Assembly: GCF_033807715.1 (NCBI RefSeq)
Contig: NC_084590.1
Span: 34,561,505-34,625,504 of the forward strand
Direction: 5' to 3'
DNA from: Cololabis saira
Lineage: Eukaryota; Chordata; Actinopteri; Beloniformes; Belonidae
Length of the DNA stretch: 64,000 bases
This document shows, one piece after another, positions 1 through 14,075 of the stretch. A program made the position numbers and the translations under genes. Numbering within the stretch: the first letter of the stretch is position 1; every line of letters starts with the position of its first letter. The notes beneath the pieces were generated by a model that worked only from the letters and a program-made list of their open reading frames with translations, made no database searches and was not told the origin of the DNA.

Positions 1-2795
1 TTTGATTAAGGATATTGATATACCAAATAACAGGAGAACATCTTTTTGTTCATGCATTTTTTAGAATTTATTTCCAGATATTTTTTCAGTTAGTTCGACC
101 TTCTTAAATCTGTACAAAATCTGGATATGAAGAAAAAAAACAAAACACATTTATTTGGCCAGGCACCCTGGATATATCTATTGATTGAAAAGACTTGGTG
201 AAAACAAACGCAACCCATGGAGTGTTGTTGTTTTTCATTCTGTCCCTTGTTTGCCTTTCTCTTGTGTTAATTCTTGATGTGCTCACAAAGTGTATTTGCT
301 TTTCTCTCTAAGCTATTCACTTGCAAATAAAGAGCAAGTTCCCATTTTGCCTCGGCCATTACACATTAGCTTTTCTCCTAAGTGATATGGCGATAAGAAA
401 ATCAGTGAAAAGACGGGGTCCTTGTGAACTAAACTAAGTCATAATACAGTCATGTCTGTAGCCCATGTAGCCCCTGAGAGATGATGTGATTCTACAATAG
501 AGCCACTATTTGTGATATAAGTCTGTCCCAGTTTAAAACTGATACAGATGAGTCCCTTCACTTCAAGCTCCAAGAGTCTCTTTTGAGCTTACAATATGTC
601 TGATTTAAGAAAATGAGTGTCTCTTCACATCGCAACATGCTGCTGGCTAGGATTTAGCGCTCATCTTCTTTTGTGCAGAGAGAAGGGCAAGCAGCGTGTG
701 TCTCCTCATGCATGCACGCATGCACATCATGGTGCATTCATTACCGAAACGCTATAAAATGCATCACCATTCATAGAGCAGTGGAGATTTGGATTGCTGT
801 ACCTCAGGCTTTTTTAATACAGTGACAATAGTGTGGCATCCCCTGTAGTCTAACACTTCTCTGCAGGATTTGTCATTATCTGATAATATAGAAACCCCCA
901 TTTCATGCAGTGAAGATTTATAATAATTATTATATTCAAATGTTCTTCAGATACATTTAATACATTTTATTTTTTCAAACCTTCAAAAGTTCTGTCTTCT
1001 TTGACTGGATTGTACTCATAAATATCCATCCCCCTGGTACCAAACAAACCAACTGATGTTTTACTTATCAGCTGTTAGTAAGACTTACAAACCAACTAAA
1101 GGCATGCTGGGAAATTTTACCAAAATTGTAATGGCAAATGTGGGCAAAGTGGCTTGGTAGTCATAATGGGTAGACATCAGAACCATCCAGAGCCAGATTA
1201 TATGTATCAAACTGGTCCTAATCGAAGTGACTGTTGGGGTTTATTATGCGGATCCCAGCTACACTAGTTACGCAAGGACTGCTAAAGTGTAAATGAAAAT
1301 GAACATTCTGGACACAGCACAACACAACAAGTACCACAGTCTTTTCGCTTTAGTCTCTCACATTCTCCGTATCATGGTGCTTGTGCTCAGCTCGTGCCCA
1401 CTGCTCAGATAACAGTTGTAGAACGCCCACGCTCAGTCTTTAAATTCCTAAATTCACCTCTATCCATATTACAAAAAAGGAAGGAAAGAAAAGACATTTT
1501 GGAATTTTAATGACAGAAGGTTTAACTCGATTAGGAACCACTTTTTTTAACTCCATAGATTGCAATAAGACTTTCTGTAAGATTGTGGAAAACAAATCAA
1601 ACCTGCCTGCCTGCATCTACACTTTCTTGAGTGGCTCCCTCTGTGAAAGGGGTTTCAGATGCACATCTCTACAACAGTATTTCAAGTGGCATTTGAAGAG
1701 ACTAAATGAAATAGTATTGCCTTCGTGTCTTCTTTGCTAGATGATTAATCCTTCCTAAGTGGATAGATGAAAAAGCCCCCATTCATAGTCACAGACCATA
1801 GACATATTGCAGTTTTATCTGTTAGTGACATTCAGATTCAGTTCTGAGGGAAGTTACTGACGTGTTTTACAATGCCTGGCAGCGATTCATCTGTCCCGTC
1901 GAGCATTGCAAATTGGGTTTACCATGTTGAGTACGTTGGTGTCTGGAAATAAATATTGTGGACCAACCAATAAAACAGTTTAGGCATTGTAAGACGACAT
2001 TTGCACTAAAAGATAGAATGAGCCTTCATTTACATGTTTATTTCATCAGTTTCCTATATTTAGTTCAAATTTTCAGTCACTCTTTGGTTCAGAACAACAA
2101 TATTAAATGTATTTTGTGTTTTTCATGAAAACAAAGCAGAAGCAAAGTCTACACATCTTATCGTTTAAGTGGTACAATGTCAGTCGCTCGGTCCAAAAAG
2201 CTGTTATTTTTAAATATCTAATTAGATCACTCTAATAAGGTTCACTCTCCAGGGGAGGAGCATTAGGAGCTATAGCCGTATCTGATCCATTCAACATGCA
2301 GGATCTGCTTTGAAATGATGAAATGGATTGCTGCATACAGCTAATTCTCAGCCAGCCATCAGAACTGTTTTAACAGAAGCTAAGTTTTTCATGGGAAAAT
2401 ATGATACATGCATAAGGAATGCATTTTGGGGGTTTTATTATGATCAAAGGGATTTCTAGCATTTCCATAGAAATGTCTCTTAAGTGAAATATACTCTTGA
2501 TGCAGAAATCATAATGTGTTGTGGAGCCACGAGTTTGAAACTACTGAAATGTCATGTTAAATAACTATCAAATTAATTTTTGTTTTATTGGTAAAGGTTG
2601 CAATGATAGATTTATTTGGAGCATTAAAAGCACAAGTGAAACTGAGAACATTTTAAGAATCATTTTAATTTAGATTCATGTAAAGTAATCCAAAATAGTG
2701 TCATGAATGTGCCCAAAGATAAGTGTGACATTATGAAAGTTCCTTCGAGTTTTTGCAAAATTCTTTGTGGCTGTTGAAAATAATCTTTACAGAAT
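1..2795. other. Presumed ncam1 intron 1, nothing recognised
   Basis: This is AT-rich single-copy-looking sequence. The open frames are short, lack family motifs, and are not flanked by convincing splice sites. I see no repeat family, RNA gene or host exon. It is assigned to intron 1 only because no NCAM1 signal-peptide exon was found between here and 38343. It could include sequence upstream of the gene if that exon was overlooked. Confidence 0.4.
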
Positions 2796-3697
2796 AACGT
2801 ATTTTCACGACCATACGGCGTGCCCGCGCCGTATGAAAAGGCGCAGTCTCAGTTATGTGTTTCATTACTGTATTTAACACACACACGGCGCACCGTACGA
2901 AAAGGCGCCGTCTACACACTCAAATGGTGCACCGCCTTACAACAACACACACACAAGCATACAAGTGTGCATATTTAAAAATAGAGCAGGAGCAAAACTG
3001 AGTTTGATTGTGCTTTATTTAAGTCTTTATTACAAAGTACTAACATTTTTTAAATCACCAATGAATAATCAAAAATCCCAAACCCATCAAAGTCCTCATC
3101 CTCCGTTTCTGAATTAAACAGCTGCGCTAAATCAAATATGCAACAGTTGTCAGGACTCAGCCAGTCGGGCTTCATCCGGAGCCTGATCGCGCTGAGACCG
3201 GGAGAACTGCTCAGCGCTGCGACGGGCACGAGCCGGGCGCGCAGCTCTCTGGCCACGCTGAGCATTCTCCCGGTCTCAGCGCAATCCTAGCAGACACGTT
3301 AAACCACGCATCTACAATCCATCCTGCAAACTGTGACGTAACTTGCCCGGCGCCGCCTTCCCCTCTTTGTGAAACTGTGGTCTCCATCGGTCATCCATCG
3401 CTCCCACACCGCGCGCAGGCAGTTTCTGTCCATTAGCGTGGCAGCCAAGCACAACATTAAAACTACGGAGCCCGCCACCGGGCAGGCTGACCTCCCCGCC
3501 CGCCGGGGACGCGTCGGCTGCCACTCGGGCGGCTGTTCCTCCGGAACGCATGGTGTTTCTTAATGTGCTCCTGCGATGGAGCCGCAGTAAGAGCCCCCGA
3601 CAACACACATTCGGCGCACTGCGCTATTGGGCGCGCCGCACATTTTGAAAAAAAATATGAGGCGTTTATATGCGCCTTATGGTCCTGAAAATACAGT
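2796..3697 (-). mobile_element. Pogo/Tigger-like DNA transposon relic, copy 1
   Basis: The left end reads CGTATTTTCACGACCATACG and the right end, reverse-complemented, TACTGTATTTTCAGGACCAT. This makes an imperfect terminal inverted repeat that continues with GC-rich 'ggcgc' motifs. A second element with the same ends and overlapping internal sequence lies at 25862-27780. Minus-strand remnants of a pogo-type transposase lie inside. The body also holds a sequence resembling the end of the TGTCAGGACTC insertion found in copy 2. It is heavily degraded and non-autonomous. Confidence 0.8.
3050..3608 (-). pseudogene. Broken pogo-type transposase remnants
   Basis: Two minus-strand pieces are visible. 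One contains FNVVLGCHANGQKLPA, matching the 'F-VVL-C-ADG-KLPP' block of DDE_1 (pogo/Tigger) transposases. The other ends in the acidic tail DLAQLFNSETEDEDFDGF, also found in copy 2. Frames are broken, the catalytic core is largely missing, and GC-rich inserted sequence separates the pieces. No functional product is expected. Confidence 0.65.
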
Positions 3698-6600
3698 AGT
3701 TCAAATTACCTGGATGCTCTTGATTTTGGAGAAATATCTCATTCAAGTCTGAACTTTACTCCAGGCCAGCAATTTTGACACAATTTAGTGTGGGTTTTGA
3801 AATCCAAGTTGACATTTGTTATCCAGTCAGCACATGCAGGCTCGTCAAAAGTGATCCTAATGAATAATGAGTAAATAATTATGGAAATTGTACCATTTTC
3901 TTCACATTTTCCTCATCTCTATTTGCTCTCTTTTGAGATTAACAGTTCAGCTAACATTTCTTTCCCTTCTCAGCCATTTCACCAGTTCCCTTACTCCATA
4001 GTATTGTTTATTATGGCTGGAAAGTAATGTCTTAGTCTGTAATTCCACTTATGCTTTCTACATGGTTTCTATTGTGCAGACTGATTGAGATCTGGAGACA
4101 TGCGTGCTGGCCACAGTACCTTTTGAGGTACTTTAAACCGAAACTTCACATGCATGGAGATATCATTGGTTCATAATAATTTTGTAACGATGTAAAAAAT
4201 GGTAGTTCTCCTTCACATTCTCCTCAGGCCAAGCATCCATGTTGTTCTTCTGCTCCATGGTTTCTTGTCTTGTGTACTTCCCGAATGGAGGCATGATTCA
4301 GGTGCATTTGTATTTGGTGTACTCAGTCCACACAGTTATGGATTATTAGGTCTGCCTATAATAGACCACAGAGGGACCTGGTGAACCCTTGCATATCTGC
4401 ACATGATGAAATTTATGTCCCACTGGCCTCTTGCACTGGTGGCTGGAGAAACCATCAATTCACTTTTAGTCATATGGTCACAAAAATGTTATTTTTCTTC
4501 CCCCATGGGAGACTGGAGGGTGTAACACATAAGAAAAATTAACTCCATCTACTGCAGAGCCTTACAGACCCAATACTTATCAGATGTAACAACTGAAGTT
4601 GGGGTGTGGAAGCAACACGGAGAAGCTGTGAAGGAACAGCTTGAATTGAGGGTTCCTGGTTTCTAATAGTAACTGGCAATATTGTCAGGAGTTGAACAGA
4701 ACACTTACAGTAATGGGATTCATGGAACTGGCACATCTGCCCAATGGACAGAAAACATAACTTGAAGATTACATCTCTGAGGCAGAAGTTTCTGGGGCAC
4801 CACAGCTAACTCCTCAGTGAAAGTGATGGATGGGATTTGTTCTGAAATGCCATAGGCTGTTCGGATATTATTGAGCTTGGTAGCACCTGGCTTCAATAGC
4901 GATGTGCAGATTAAATTGTTCGCTGATTGAGCTGATTATTTGCCATTCTGATAATATCCATCAACCAATTATTCCATTCCACTGGTCACTGACTATTTCA
5001 TGAGACTGTCAAGTAAAAAAAAAAATTAATGTGGACACGTCTGCAGTGCAGCAACTCCACTGTTGTTGTCTTTGAATACTTGAGACCATTTTTTATACTT
5101 GTTTGTTACTGCAAATGGAGTACAGAATTTGTTTAAATAAACAGAGACAACACAGATATACTGTTGAATAAATCTTCATTTGATATCTGTGATTTGGCAT
5201 TGCATATTATTGAACTGCTGTATTTCATCAGAAGCAAAGAAAACAAAGAACATGATAACCAGATCATGTCCTCCATTCTATTATTTAGCCACATTGACCC
5301 TGGTCATTGAAAACCCTGAGCGACAATACAGTACACGTTTTCAGTACCAAAAAAGTATTACACAAGCCTGCTGAACATGCAGATTCAACTTCAATTTTCA
5401 GGATGATTTTGAGTGTGTGAGAGAGAGATGATCTACAAAACAGCCTTCAAACAATTAAGCCTGAACAAAAACAGCTCTATATTGCTAATAAACATATAAA
5501 ACTATACTGGCTTCATGATTCAATAAGATTTGAATCATCTGTTAACAGTTCAGTGCATTTATTGATGCATTTTGATGCATCTAACTGCTTTGTATCATTG
5601 AGGTACTATATAACCACACGGCTTTTTTTTCATTTATAAATATAGCAGTCACATCTATCTGATCTTCCCTTGTATCTGATCTTTATTTGGATTAAATAAA
5701 GAGGTAGCTCCTTCTAATTATTCAGTCGGACACCTTTCTTTTATAGAGAAAGCCACATCTTTTCAGTACCAGTGTCTAAGTGACTCACCTAAGTAATGCA
5801 TGTGGACGTAACAAAAATAAAACCAACCTCCCTCTGCAGTGCAAGTGTTTCAATTGACAAAAACAAGGCTCAGTGCAGATGTAAGACAGAGCACTAATGG
5901 TCACTTGACTTGAATTACTCTCGGAGTCCTTTTACCTGGGATTTATTCGGCTGCAGAGTGAAAGTATACCCATATATTCAAAGTGTCTTTACAAAGCAAG
6001 TTTATGCTAAAGTTCCAAGGTCTTCATCTGTCAGGACACATGGTTCTCTCTGGCCAAATAGGATTATGCATCCTTAACATTTAATGTGCTCGTTTCTTTC
6101 TCAGAGTTTTAGGGCAGACTTGATAGTGACGGATCGATTTTGAGCAGAAGATCTGGACAGGTTGCAGCTTGACTAATGTGGTTTCTCAAAATAGTTGTAC
6201 TTTCAATATTTAATTTTCGCAGTGCCTATTTTACACATTGCATGCACATTATGTATTAATATCCATCCAACATGCATTTTTACTGGTGTGATTAATACTC
6301 TTTTTGTTTGGAGTTTTCCAGCAATTGAAGGTGACATGAGACTGTATCTGCAATATTAATTGTGGAAGATACTTTTGTGTAGGCCCCCTTTTATCGATTC
6401 TCATTTCATTGATGCAGAAAGTCTGCAATATGATGCATCTTAGAAATGTACACAAAATTTCGGTTAAACCTCTGCCCTGTTTAATTGTATAATCTAGGAT
6501 GAGCCGTATTTGTAACCATCTTCGGCCAGAGAAATTGACAGTGGTGTTGTTGGCCAGCCTAAGCGGACTGTTATAGGAATGCAGGGATGCTACATTTGGA

Positions 6601-6739
6601 GAGTAAGTGAGAGTAAGACTTACTATGTTAAAGGAAAGAACTCTTAATTTCAGTTTAAGGACAAAAAAATAAAAATAAAATCACCCAATCAATTCCAGGT
6701 CTTTAAAATACATAAATACATCCTCAGATGAAAACAAAA
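3698..6739. other. Presumed intron, nothing recognised
   Basis: This is AT-rich sequence without recognisable exons, tandem repeats or transposon ends. The short open frames have no motif I know. Confidence 0.4.
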
Positions 6740-6910
6740 TTACATATTGCACTGTATCATTAGATGCAGAAGCAGTCTGTTTAAAAACTAAGTACAGCAT
6801 AAGTCGGTAAAACCACCTTTAGCAACTGTAGCTCAAAGTAATTGTTCTCTGTATCATAGTACCATTGTCTTACATTGTTAAGGACTGATATGTAAAACTT
6901 TGAGACTGAT
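6740..6910 (+). mobile_element. Degenerate Tc1-like transposon end
   Basis: The stretch with 'gcagaagcagtctgtttaaa', 'aaaaccacctttagcaactg' and 'caaagtaattgttctctgta' resembles the 5' non-coding part of a common teleost Tc1-like family, with many substitutions. Only this part is present. No transposase or second end is seen. Confidence 0.5.
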
Positions 6911-7404
6911 AGAAGGTCTACTTTTATTTTCACACAACCGTACATGAACTAAAAACCATGTATTCTTTATCAATAAAAAGACTGCTTTTCAGACAGTTTT
7001 TTTATTAAAGTGCTCTGAGCAAACCGCTGACTCTTAAATTGAAAAGCCAGTCAGATAATCTATGTTCAGTCTTCCATGTGTTCCCAATTATTCTGACCAC
7101 AAGAGATTCCTATTTCAATGAGATTATGACCATACTGTTTATCAGCTAATAGCTGTGATATTTAAGATCCAATTACGTGGCTAACCCAAAGAGAGAAGAG
7201 GTGGTGATTGTGAATTCTAACTGTAAATCTTGAGGCGCATGTGTGGGTCATCTGAAAAAATGAATGTTGCTAAATATTACTTTCATGTCAAATGAAGCAA
7301 GAGTGTGAAAACAAATGAGATGATCTTAGACGATAAACATGTGGCACATAAGCTTAAGCTCTATACCAATTTATTGCATTTTACGAGGCACCGGCTGAAA
7401 TTGG

Positions 7405-7622
7405 GCAGCAATAGGGTGGGGTGAATTGCAATGTTGCTTCACAGCTAGAGGGTTCTTGCTTCAAATACCACATGGGGCCTTTCACTGTGGCGTTTCCATG
7501 TTTGTTTCACACTTGCATGGGTTTACCTCAGGTACTTTCCTTCTACAATCCAAAAACATGCACGATTCTGACTTGTCTGCAAGACAAACTGTGGCTGTTT
7601 TTGCTTCATTGTGCTTAAATTA
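7405..7622 (+). repeat. SINE-like interspersed teleost repeat, degenerate
   Basis: Several blocks occur in the order of a very common fish repeat: 'gttgcttcacagctagaggg', then a 'cttcaaata' block in place of the 'ggttcgaatcc' B-box, then 'ccacatggggcctttc', 'gtttccatgtttgt', 'catgggtttacctcaggta' and 'caatccaaaaacatgcacg'. A second, better preserved 3' part of the same repeat is at 31126-31420. The open frames over it are artefacts. Confidence 0.65.
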
Positions 7623-9699
7623 ATAGTCTTGGTATTTATTTATTTAATTTCTAGATTTTCAGCATCATGAACAATGGACTTTGTTCAGTTTGCACAAATT
7701 CTAGTCTTTCTCTGACCTAATGGAGCTAAACTTCCTGCTTGGGTGAATTTTGTGCAGGTGAAGACATGGGAATTTACTACTTTAATAAAAAACGGTCATG
7801 TGGGGTGTTTTTTTTTAGAAAGAAACATTATGTACCCAGCAATTAATTGAACTCCATATAGGATGTGGAAGCCAGAATAGTCCAAGACTGATATCTGATA
7901 GTAGTTTCAGACAAGGAGGGAGATAGTGGTGGCGTGATGAAAGATCCAGTTCAAGGGAGATGGTGACAGTGTGGTTTAAGTCTTTTCTAATTGAGTGGTT
8001 TCTTCCATTTCTTTCTAGACATATCCTCCCCTCTCTTGCTTCAACTAGAGAATGAGGAGAGATGTCTCATGCTATACCTCTGACTTTAACACCCCTTGTT
8101 ACTACATTTCTACCAAGTTGGCCCAACGCTGTTTAGCTTAAAAGTAGCAGGTGTGATATTCAGACAGAATTTATACAATCCGTTTCTATATTAGTAACGA
8201 AACTTCTCTTTGTGTATACAGTGAATTTGACATATTTTCTCCTTGTCTGTCATGGTCTGTTTTACCATGTCTCTCACAATCCTCCCCAAAGGATCTTCTC
8301 ACAGTGTGACTCATTGACTTCCACCGCCTGAAAGCCATCTTGCACTCTTTGCCAACAGAAGCCGGATGTGTCATGAGTCCCGTTGTGCAGCTTTTCCATA
8401 GATACTGTAGAATGCAAAAGCAGATGACAAGCATTATGAAGCTGATGAAATTAGCACAGGCTGCCAGGCATGGGGACATAACTGCTGTAGAGCCAAGCAC
8501 TCTTAAAAAGTTTGATTGTGGGAAAACAACAAGACGAGACAACCACCTATTAATATAATATTTTTCTGACAGTAAAAGATCATGGATGGTCCACATGGAT
8601 TGTTCCTTGATCTGTCACCTTTAAGCCAACTCTGACTCAAAGGCAATGACCGTTCCTGTGATTACAGCACTTTATGCCAGTTTCATAATGGAGCCACTCG
8701 ATCTCCTTCAGCCACTCTCACCAAAAAGTAGATAACTTCTTTTTATGCTGATCATCCATCCATGTCCACCAAAACACCATCGAGATCAACAACTACTGTA
8801 TACCACTACCGAGGACTTCAGCAGCAGCATTTTTAGAAATGCTGGCCAGCCAAAAATATTTTTTATCCTTCTCTTCTTCATTGCGCTTTGTGATACATGA
8901 TGAAGAAATTGGAGTAGAAATCTTTAGAAAGATGGCTCACACCGCAATGTAGCTGGATAAACAAGAGGCGAACGAAATACCACCTCGATGGTGAAACCAC
9001 GTTTGTGGAGCATTTTTTTCATTTTTGATTAACAAAACTACCTAGCGTGAATGTTAATCTAAAGGAAATACATCTGGAAGTGTGCTTCATGTAAGCTTTT
9101 TGCAAACAGTAATCCTCTTCTCCACTCTCAGCAGTCTACTGGTGAATGGCATACTTATTCCCACCGGAGGTTCTTCTATAACAATTAGATATGCCTGCAG
9201 AGGACTGCTCTCTACCTTCTGACAAAACATGGCTGTTTTCCATGCCTGGATGGCCACAGTAACACGGTTAAAACACATTTTGACTTAACAGGGTCAGGGC
9301 GCTGTTTTTCTAGAGGGTGTAAGGCACCATGCTGAAGCATTAAGAGTGTTTGACATCATCTGTAGTGATATTCAGAGCATGGGCTGGTCTAACTGTCCCA
9401 CATGAGGAACATTTAGTCACACAGGATTCTGGTGCATCAAAATTCAAATCAAGCTGGGTTTCGATTTGCCTCCTGTTCATATGAACAACATGGTCACAAC
9501 ATACAGCTTTCTAGTTTGTCTTGGGCTTGTCATTCCATCATCACATGTGATATGTGCTGTGACGTTGGAAACAGGTCACAATCTGCAATTTGTAAGCTTT
9601 TACACATCAGAAAATGAATAAAAAGCATGTGGTAATTACCAGGTCCTAAAATTGGGTCAGTACAAGTGCAGATGAACAACAACACATGCTATACAGCAC
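7623..9699. other. Presumed intron, nothing recognised
   Basis: No host exon, RNA gene or transposon was recognised. An open frame of 136 codons on the minus strand (8186-8596) has no motif I know and overlaps a 72-codon plus-strand frame. I treat both as chance. Confidence 0.4.
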
Positions 9700-10250
9700 C
9701 GTGTCATTATTTATTTAACAAGGCTATGCCACAAGGCAGAAGCAGTGTGTGAAAAATAAAGCACACTCTTAATACTACCAGAGAAATGGACATGATAATT
9801 AGTAGTCAAACCTGCTAATCAAATGACCAAATGCTCTTGATTAATTGATCCTCAGCAGGTGAGAACCACTGGAGTGTGCAGCTGCATGTTAAACAAATAC
9901 CAATGAGAAAACACATCAACAATAATCTTAGAGGCAGTTATTGATGCTCATCATTCTGGGAAGGGCTGCGAGGCCATATCCAAACAGTTTGGAGTTCGTT
10001 GGTTTCCAGTGGGAGAGACTAATAATACATGTAAAATGAGAGATTGATTGACACGTGAAAGCCTTTTTTATTTAAAAAGATTACTTTCATATTTGCATCT
10101 GAATAAACCACAAAACCACTGAAAGAATATATGCCAGACATATGAAACCAAAGGCTTGACTATAATGCAGTGCATTTATGGCTTTTGCAGCCACAAGACC
10201 TTATGCGTATATTGTATATCTGGGCATCTTGTGGTCATAGAATTGACCTT
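9700..10250 (+). mobile_element. Degenerate, internally deleted Tc1-like transposon
   Basis: A translated stretch near 9936-10010, AVIDAHHSGKGCEAISKQFG, matches the helix-turn-helix start of Tc1-like transposases (typically 'hqsGkgykaIskqfgv'). About 80 nt further on, 'tttgcatctgaataaaccac' and 'aaaccaaaggcttgactata' match a later part of the same family with a large deletion between. The upstream stretch 'ggctatgccacaaggcagaa' and 'gcagtgtgtgaaaaataaag' matches its 5' end. It is broken and non-functional. Confidence 0.65.
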
Positions 10251-13200
10251 GAACTCCTCTGTATAGAGTCAAATGTGAGGCCATCTGTGCAGTAGCTAAA
10301 GCTTAATTGAAATTAGGTCATGAAACAGGAGAATGATCCCCAGGACACCTGCTATTCTACATCCCAATGGCTAAAGAAGAAGAAGAAAAAAAACAATGTG
10401 TAGCAATGGCTACGTCCAAGTTCAAGTCATTAGCCCAATTAAAACGCTGAATGAGACCTTTAAAGAACTGCGTTAACAAATCCCTCTGAACCTGGAATAA
10501 AGTTAGACTGATATTCAAAGTTATTGATATTAAAAGTAGTTCTAGAAACTATTAAAACATGGGTTTATTTAGTTTTTAAAACACTGTGCCTGCATTTTGA
10601 CATGTCTCCTGGTAAGAGATGGTTGAGATGAGTTGTTATTATTATCATGATGTATTTTCTGATATGTTAAAACTTGATATGTAATCTTCTGTAATCTTCT
10701 CATAAAATGTCATTAGAAAATCATCTTAGTGGAACGCAGTGTTGAAATTCTTTTGCAGCAAGAGATACCTTGATCAGAGGACTCTAGCTTACAGGTGTCA
10801 TGTTGCCTTTGGCTCAGAATTTTTATTTAATGACACTGTTTTCCCACAATTACCAAATGGTAAGTGCTGATGCATGTGGTAAGATTGCATTTGTCTTAAA
10901 GAGATCTTATTTAAATTACCAGAGGACAGTTGCAACCCAAAACAAGCGACAAGCACTCAGAGTTAAAATACATCCTGTGTCTACTTCACAGAATAATTGG
11001 GCTAAGGTCTTCTCAGGTTAATCTGTTTACATGCACGTTTGATAGGCTGTGACGGTGTGGCTTTGTGCCATCATTAGACAGATTACCATCCACATAGTGT
11101 GTGTGTGTTTTCACGTATGCCCTTGCAGTCTCTTGAAGGAGATTCAATACTTATCGTAAACAATAGGTGATGACTTGACTGTAGACAAGTTGTTTATAAA
11201 AATGTTCTTTGAGTTGAAAAAAAGTCATTTCAAAACAGAACATTGGTATGCCAACTCAAGATCTCTTCCTATCCCCTTCTGTTTGTGTTGGATGTAGAAT
11301 TATGCCATGAGAGTTAATTTTTTTAATTTTTTGCAATATCACCAGCTGCTTCTCTTGCCAACAATATAAAAAGAAAAACACAGCCGTGAATTTAGTTTAC
11401 TTGAAGGCATAGATGTCGGGGGACCTGAACATCTACAGCTTTGAGCGAGCGTGCTGCATTTTCGTTTCTCTGTTATTCATACAAATGGAATACTTCTCAC
11501 TGTTTGGTATTATAGACTGCCAATATGTGGTTGGCAATAAATGATATTGTCACATTTAGTTCAGGAAAAACCCTCAAGTGGGACTGTGACAAAATGCAGT
11601 GTAAGGACAGACCTGTGCATAATAGACCTGCACTCAAGGTTATGAGTGTTACCCAATTAAGTGAAGGAGGTAAAGGGGGGAATCCCCCCTACTTGCTTTC
11701 TGCTTGATTATTTCTTCAGCTGTCAATTGTCAAATAGCTTTTATAATCTGAAGGTCAAACATACAAGATCGGAAACAAATTATGCTAAATTCAGTTTATT
11801 TTCAGCAAATGGCTGTGCACATAGTTTGTCATCAAATAGAAGTATGTCCTTTGATTAAATAATTAGTCCAGGGTACCTCATTGCAACTAGCACGTAGTGA
11901 TTACATGCAAAAAAAAGTCAGTCCCCATTCTGATTCATCACAAACCTGTTTTTAAAGGCCTGGATCATTTTCAGTCTCAGTGTCCCCTCGCTGTTCAGCT
12001 CTCTGGAGACTCTGAGCTCCAGAAACAGAGCTGTCAAAGCTCTGGAGGCTAGCCATGTCCCAGTGTCTATTTTTACAGTCCAGCCTCTGATTGGTTAACA
12101 AGGTGTGTGGAAACTCACGTTGTGTCATAAGGTGCCTCTCCTCCATCTGTCGCCTTTAGTTGAGCTGTTGTGAATACTGACCACGTCTTTACAGTCTGTT
12201 TCAAACGATGCAAAACACAACCTGGGGGTTTCACTGCTCATTGGTCATTACAGCTATATTAGGAACTTTTGGAAAATGCTTTTAATAATAAAATCGGGAG
12301 GATTAAAATAGGGAGACAAGAGCTTTCCTCTCTTGCTGCTCTTTTGATGAGACATTTGTATGTGGTGTACCTTTAAAATTTAACACTAAATATTGCCTTA
12401 GTGTGATAATACATACAGCATGTTGAAAGATGAATGCTCAATGTTACACGCTAACAGTAAACATGAACAGATTTGGTTAGCAGGTGTAGTAACAGGCGGT
12501 TGATGAGTCACTGCTTGTCTAGTTCATGAGGAAAATATGAATTTTCGGTCTCACTAGAAGTGCTAAATAACTGAATTACTCTTGTGTTAGAGACTTGACT
12601 AAGTGAAACAAAACAGAGGAACAGAGAACAGTACTTTTTGCTCCATGAACAGATCATGGCACAACAACTCTCCAAGCATATACAGTAACATTGGTGTTTT
12701 TCAGCAGCATCTCAAATCATTCACCTCCAAATATTTTGGAATAGTCTGGTAATGTTGCTTATGAGTTTAAAAGACCTGCTTTTATGAATTAGCACAATTA
12801 GATGTTGCATGGATGTATGAGGGACATCATGGATGGCCTTGAATAATACAAATGTGTTCCCATATAACCATATAAGCGTGTCCTTGTCAGAGAGCCGAGA
12901 CAGCATTTTCCAGCCATTGCATCAGTCTAAATCTGAATCATAACAATTGACCCTGACCACAAATATTAAACATTTTCAAGTATTGTTTATAATACCATTA
13001 CCATAAGGCTATACAGTAAGCATGTCACAGAGTGCATCAATTATTCTAGACTGGGAGTAGGAATTAGTGGAAATGTGCATGGCTGTTAGTTTCTTTGCAT
13101 TAACTCTGTGATGATCTTGAAACCTATCCAACGTGAGCCATGTTTCTTCCCAATGAAAGCTCGTAACCTTGTCTTCTGTCACCTTTAAACATGATGAACC

Positions 13201-13964
13201 AGGATAAATGGCACACATCTGTCCATATAAGATCTTAAAGATAACCTTGCATGTCAGAGTGACAACCAAGTCTTGGGGTAGAGAAAACTGTTCATAGACC
13301 TGCGTGACAGGATCATGACAAGCCACAGATCTGGGTGAGAATACAACCGAAATATCTGCATCATTTAACATGCCCCGAAGCAGTCGAGCCACCAGCTTTT
13401 GAAAGTAGAAAAAGTCTTGAAGCATCAACAGTTGGTGTAGCACTTCCTGTACAGTCAGACTAAGTTATTCAGGACAAAGGGCCTTGGTTACACCAGGAAC
13501 CAAAACCCGAATGGCCTATATGCATCAGATCCCTTGGGCACATCAAACAACCTTAGGTGACCACAACCACTGGTGCTGTTGTCTACCAATCACGTCTTTA
13601 CAGTAGAAAGGCCATTGAGAAGCTGCTTCTGGGTTACAGGACTGCCTGTTGGGAGATTGCTAAAAGACTTCTGAATCATTCCCACACCATGAGAGGTAAA
13701 ATCTTTTCATCTGAGTAGCCAGAGATGGAATTGATTTACTCTCAATCATTTTCAGCTGCCCTCTCTGTACAATCACCTGGTTCAAAATAAGCTAAAGCTG
13801 AACACGTCGATGGGAGTATCATTCTGCAACAATGTTTTTAAGTGACATGAACTGGGAGACCATTTAGGAGGTGATGGTGGATGCAGAAGAACAGAGAGCA
13901 ATTGTGAGTGAAAAGGTTCCCCAGGGAGCTGAACGGTCTCCAGATTTAGTAAAGGTTTGTATTT
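10251..13964. other. Presumed intron, nothing recognised
   Basis: This is AT-rich sequence with no recognised exon, repeat family or RNA gene. The 144-codon minus-strand frame at 13009-13443 has no known motif, low-complexity support or splice context, and is probably chance. Confidence 0.4.
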
Positions 13965-14075
13965 AAACAAGACAACTACTTGCCAAGTAAACACAAAAAT
14001 GGCTTTGGGGAAGTCCTGGAGGGAAGCAGCTTGAGACTGGACCTGAGCCCAGTAGAGCATCTCTGTACAACCCTA
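13965..14075 (+). mobile_element. Tc1-like transposase fragment
   Basis: The sequence 'acacaaaaatggctttgggg' followed by 'ctggacctgagcccagtaga' and 'gcatctctg' resembles the 3' part of Tc1-like transposases. There the reading frame around D-L-S-P-V-E-H-L carries the last acidic catalytic residue. Only about 100 nt is recognisable and the frame is interrupted. Confidence 0.45.

Noticed and set aside
8186..8596. 136-codon minus-strand frame
   Set aside because: No recognised motif, overlapping plus-strand frame, no splice or promoter context. Likely chance.
13009..13443. 144-codon minus-strand frame
   Set aside because: No domain recognised, and composition is like the surrounding intron.
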